DNA from: Flavobacteriaceae bacterium
GTDB lineage: Bacteria; Bacteroidota; Bacteroidia; Flavobacteriales; Flavobacteriaceae
DNA: 9,107 nucleotides
Reading direction: 5' to 3'
NCBI GenBank assembly: GCA_947443815.1
Contig: CANEXR010000100.1
Location: forward strand, 1-9,107
Positions 6,627 to 9,107 of this stretch are shown in pieces. The position numbers and the translations under genes were made by a program. Each line of letters begins with the position of its first letter. Position 1 is the first letter of the stretch. The notes under the pieces were generated by a model, which saw nothing but the letters and a program-made list of their open reading frames with translations, was not told the origin of the DNA and ran no database searches.

Positions 6627-7298
6627 ATGATAAATAACGAAGAATTTCAAGACGAAATAGGAAACAATCATATCGGTACTAGTGCACAAAATCCAATGCG
6701 AGAAGATGCTTTTGCTATTACTGATGAAGAAAAAATTGAAAAAATAAAAAAAAATGTCGAAAGTATCCTTACTACCCTTGGGATGGATTTAACTGACGAT
6801 AGTTTAAAAGGAACACCAAATCGGGTAGCGAAGATGTTTGTTAAAGAAATCTTTGGTGGTCTTAATCCCAATAAAAAGCCAAAAGCCTCAACTTTTGACA
6901 ACAATTACAAATATGGTGAGATGTTAGTTGAAAAAAACATCATCGTTTATTCAACATGTGAGCACCATTTACTCCCAATTATTGGAAGAGCGCATGTAGC
7001 TTATATTTCTAATGGAAGAGTAATTGGGCTTTCTAAAATGAATCGAATCGTTGAATATTATTCGAAAAGACCACAAGTTCAAGAACGTTTGACTATGCAG
7101 ATTGTTCAGGAATTACAAAATGCTTTAGGAACAGAAGATGTTGCCTGTGTAATAGATGCCAAACATCTTTGCGTAAATTCACGAGGCGTAAGCGATATTG
7201 AAAGTAGTACCGTTACCTCTGAGTTTGGTGGAAAATTTAAAGATATTCAGACCAAAAGAGAATTTTTGGATTATATTAAATTAGAAACTAAATTTTAA
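6627..7298 (+). CDS. folE: GTP cyclohydrolase I (type IA)
   Basis: This cytosolic homodecameric zinc enzyme converts GTP to 7,8-dihydroneopterin triphosphate, the first step toward tetrahydrofolate and related pterins. The 223-residue length is typical. The core shows KGTPNRVAKMF (61-71), YSTCEHHLLPIIGRAHVAYI (108-127) with zinc ligand Cys111 and zinc ligand His114 beside conserved His113, GLSKMNRIVEYYSKRPQVQERLT (134-156), and KHLCVNSRGV (179-188) with catalytic-region His180 and third zinc ligand Cys182. These are the residues expected of an active type IA enzyme. The first 30 or so residues are acidic and not conserved, as usual for this family. A second Met at residue 24 is a possible but less likely start. 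A structured intergenic element and cysS follow on the same strand without an obvious U-rich terminator, so cotranscription is possible. Confidence 0.97.
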   Translation: MINNEEFQDEIGNNHIGTSAQNPMREDAFAITDEEKIEKIKKNVESILTTLGMDLTDDSLKGTPNRVAKMFVKEIFGGLNPNKKPKASTFDNNYKYGEMLVEKNIIVYSTCEHHLLPIIGRAHVAYISNGRVIGLSKMNRIVEYYSKRPQVQERLTMQIVQELQNALGTEDVACVIDAKHLCVNSRGVSDIESSTVTSEFGGKFKDIQTKREFLDYIKLETKF

Positions 7299-7330
7299 TT
7301 AAAAGACAAGATTCATTAAGTTCTACTAAG

Positions 7331-7412
7331 CCCTAGCCCTGATGGAAGCGGCATCCTTTTTATGGCTTTTTTTAGCCAGAAAAAGATATAGCGTACAGCA
7401 GGAAATAGCTCC
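7331..7412 (+). ncRNA. Structured intergenic RNA, resembles Flavo-1
   Basis: The segment between folE and cysS folds in a nested way. AGC (7335-7337) pairs with GCT (7408-7410), and CCTG (7338-7341) with CAGG (7399-7402). Inside, CTTTTT (7356-7361) pairs with AAAAAG (7380-7385), capped after one A/G mismatch by TGGCT (7363-7367) with AGCCA (7374-7378) around a T6 loop. Unpaired blocks such as GATGGAAGCGGCAT on the 5' side and ATAGCGTACAG plus GAAATAGCTCC on the 3' side look like conserved RNA positions. From memory this matches an element repeated in many flavobacterial genomes, which I believe is the Flavo-1 motif found by comparative genomics; the family name is recalled, not searched. The strand is chosen to match the flanking genes and is uncertain, since the stems read on either strand. 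It ends 14 bases before the cysS start, so it could be a leader element or a stand-alone RNA. Confidence 0.6.
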
Positions 7413-7426
7413 AAAAAAAAATAAAA

Positions 7427-8905
7427 ATGTCATTATATAGCGACCAAAATCTAAAAATCTACAATTCGCTTTCGGGAGAAAAAGAAACATTTACACCAAT
7501 TCACGAGGGTAATGTTGGTATGTATGTTTGTGGACCTACGGTTTACAGCAATGTGCATCTTGGAAACGTGAGAACCTTCATGTCTTTTGATATGATTTTT
7601 AGGTATTTTTTGCATTTGGGATACAAAGTGCGTTATGTTAGAAACATTACGGATGTGGGGCATATTGTGGATGATGTTGATGAAGGGGAGGATAAAATTG
7701 CCAAAAAAGCGCGTTTAGAGCAGCTCGAACCTATGGAAGTGGTGCAGCGTTATACGGTAGATTTTCATGATATTTTGAATGCTTTTAATTTTTTGCCACC
7801 TAGTATTGAGCCTACGGCTACGGGACATATCATTGAACAAATTGAAATTATCAAAAAAATAATTGCTACGGGAATTGGTTATGAAGCTAATGGTTCTGTT
7901 TATTTTGATGTTGTAAAATTCAACAAAACAAATCATTATGGGCGTTTAAGCGGTCGAAATATTGAAGATATGTTGGCTAATACTCGTGATCTTGATGGGC
8001 AATCGGATAAAAGAAATCCTCAAGATTTTGCGCTTTGGAAGAAAGCAGAACCGCAACATATAATGCGTTGGCCTTCGCCGTGGAGCGATGGATTTCCGGG
8101 ATGGCATCTTGAATGTACTGCGATGAGTACTAAATATTTAGGCAATCATTTTGACATTCACGGAGGAGGTATGGACTTAAAATTTCCGCATCATGAATGT
8201 GAAATAGCACAAAATGAAGCGTGTACGGGTCAAACTCCCGTAAATTATTGGATGCATGCTAATATGTTGACTTTGAATGGTAAAAAAATGGCAAAATCTA
8301 CGGGTAATAATATTTTACCTAGAGAAATTTTAACTGGAGACAACACTATTTTAAGTAAAGCATTTTCTGCATCGGTTGCCCGATTTTTTATGCTACAAGC
8401 ACATTACAGAAGCATTCTAGATTTTTCTGATGATGCCATTGTTGCTGCTGAAAAAGGGTACAAACGATTGATGGAAGCCATAAATACTTTAAAAGACATT
8501 TCGGTTGGAACTACGAGTTCATTATCCATTTCGGATTGGAAACAAACTTGTTATGATGCGATGAACGATGACTTTAATACTCCTATTTTAATTGCACAAT
8601 TATTTGAAGGTGTGCGATTTATTAATGTATTGAAAGATGGAAAAGAAACCTTGAAAGCAGAAGATTTAGCTTCTTTTTCAAAGGCAATGCATGCTTTTGT
8701 ATTTGATGTATTAGGATTGGAAGATGAGAAGGTTTCGGATGGTAGTACTGATAAATTAGCGGGTACTATACATATGCTGATTGAAATGCGTAAACAGGCT
8801 AGAGAGGATAAGAATTTTGCTCAATCTGATGCAATTAGAGATCAATTGATTGCTTTAGGAATTCAGTTGAAAGATGGCAAAGAAGGAACTACTTTTAGTA
8901 TTTAA
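7427..8905 (+). CDS. cysS: Cysteinyl-tRNA synthetase (CysRS)
   Basis: This cytosolic class I aminoacyl-tRNA synthetase charges tRNA-Cys with cysteine. The 492-residue length is normal. MYVCGPTVYSNVHLGNVRT (32-50) holds the HIGH-type motif as HLGN (44-47), and KMAKS (287-291) is a variant of KMSKS with Ala for the first Ser. The cysteine-binding zinc site is intact: Cys35, Cys230 in WHLECTAMS, and His255 with Glu259 in FPHHECEIAQ. The DALR-type helical domain (about 340-430) and the C-terminal ARxDKNFAQSDAIRDQL segment (458-474) follow, so the gene is full length. The ATG at 7427 is preceded by an A-rich tract with no Shine-Dalgarno sequence, as is usual in this phylum. yidD follows after 58 bases with no hairpin terminator between, suggesting a shared transcript. 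No T-box precedes it; the structured element directly upstream is the only visible candidate regulator. Confidence 0.98.
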   Translation: MSLYSDQNLKIYNSLSGEKETFTPIHEGNVGMYVCGPTVYSNVHLGNVRTFMSFDMIFRYFLHLGYKVRYVRNITDVGHIVDDVDEGEDKIAKKARLEQLEPMEVVQRYTVDFHDILNAFNFLPPSIEPTATGHIIEQIEIIKKIIATGIGYEANGSVYFDVVKFNKTNHYGRLSGRNIEDMLANTRDLDGQSDKRNPQDFALWKKAEPQHIMRWPSPWSDGFPGWHLECTAMSTKYLGNHFDIHGGGMDLKFPHHECEIAQNEACTGQTPVNYWMHANMLTLNGKKMAKSTGNNILPREILTGDNTILSKAFSASVARFFMLQAHYRSILDFSDDAIVAAEKGYKRLMEAINTLKDISVGTTSSLSISDWKQTCYDAMNDDFNTPILIAQLFEGVRFINVLKDGKETLKAEDLASFSKAMHAFVFDVLGLEDEKVSDGSTDKLAGTIHMLIEMRKQAREDKNFAQSDAIRDQLIALGIQLKDGKEGTTFSI

Positions 8906-8963
8906 AGACTATTCTTTTTAAATAGGTTTTAATAATTAATTTAGAATTTTGAATATTTGAATC

Positions 8964-9107
8964 ATGTTATCAAAAATCATAGTTTATCCTTTTTTGTTAG
9001 TTGTACGGTTTTATCAAGTTGCCATTTCACCATTCACACCAGCAGCATGTCGATTTGAGCCAACCTGCTCTACTTATATGCTTGAAGCTTTACAAATACA
9101 TGGATTA
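8964..9107 (+). CDS. yidD: Membrane protein insertion efficiency factor YidD, partial (3' end beyond right edge)
   Basis: Forty-eight codons are visible from the ATG at 8964 to the window end. YidD is a small inner-membrane-associated protein thought to help YidC insert membrane proteins. The visible part is highly characteristic: a hydrophobic amphipathic N-terminus (VYPFLLVVRFYQVAISPF), then CRFEPTCSTYMLEAL with the conserved CRFxPTCSxY signature, here Cys30 and Cys36. About half of a typical protein is present. The gene follows cysS on the same strand, and the short gap suggests an operon. Confidence 0.95.
   Translation, partial: MLSKIIVYPFLLVVRFYQVAISPFTPAACRFEPTCSTYMLEALQIHGL

Noticed and set aside
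7299..7426. T-box riboswitch upstream of cysS
   Set aside because: No T-box sequence (TGGnACCGCG type) or terminator/antiterminator pair is visible; the element present has a different layout.
7427..8905. Altered HIGH (HLGN) and KMSKS (KMAKS) motifs as a sign of a non-canonical CysRS
   Set aside because: HxGN is common in bacterial CysRS, KMAKS is a mild variant, and all four zinc ligands are present, so this is an ordinary enzyme.
1..9107. A hidden defence, mobile or biosynthetic system
   Set aside because: All substantial open frames are explained by housekeeping or single exported proteins. There are no integrase, transposase, nuclease or helicase genes, no direct-repeat arrays, and no region with clearly different base composition.

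Overview
The window looks like ordinary chromosome from a Flavobacterium-like member of the Bacteroidota. The evidence is low G+C (about one third by eye), no Shine-Dalgarno sequences but A-rich stretches before start codons, promoter-like matches to the Bacteroidota TTG / TAnnTTTG pattern, flavobacterial-style protein sequences, and an intergenic RNA-like element of a type common in flavobacterial genomes. Coding density is high and no gene is broken; two genes are cut by the window edges. I see no phage, transposon, CRISPR array, toxin-antitoxin or defence genes.

Layout, left to right. (1) Minus strand: the 5' part of an uncharacterised lipoprotein gene running off the left edge, then valS (valyl-tRNA synthetase) with its own terminator. 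valS carries an in-frame low-complexity Asn/Gln/Thr insert built from a GTTGTTGG-type repeat. (2) Plus strand, divergent from valS: a small secreted DUF1573 protein. It converges on a minus-strand gene for a secreted retropepsin-like aspartic protease with a PDZ domain. The two genes share one nearly symmetrical bidirectional terminator that contains the protease stop codon. (3) Plus strand, divergent from the protease: a class I/II PLP-dependent aminotransferase with a strong terminator. (4) Plus strand: folE (GTP cyclohydrolase I), a structured intergenic element resembling Flavo-1 RNA, cysS (cysteinyl-tRNA synthetase), and the first 48 codons of yidD running off the right edge.

The genes are mostly housekeeping: two tRNA synthetases for translation, folE for pterin/folate synthesis, an aminotransferase for amino-acid metabolism and yidD for membrane-protein insertion. 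Three encode exported proteins of unclear role (lipoprotein, DUF1573 protein, PDZ protease). Nothing links them into one pathway. No gap between genes exceeds 300 bases.

I do not find a convincing new multi-gene system. The observations most worth checking are the structured RNA ending 14 bases before cysS, the repeat-derived insert inside ValS, and the protease whose second catalytic motif reads DIG instead of DTG/DSG.
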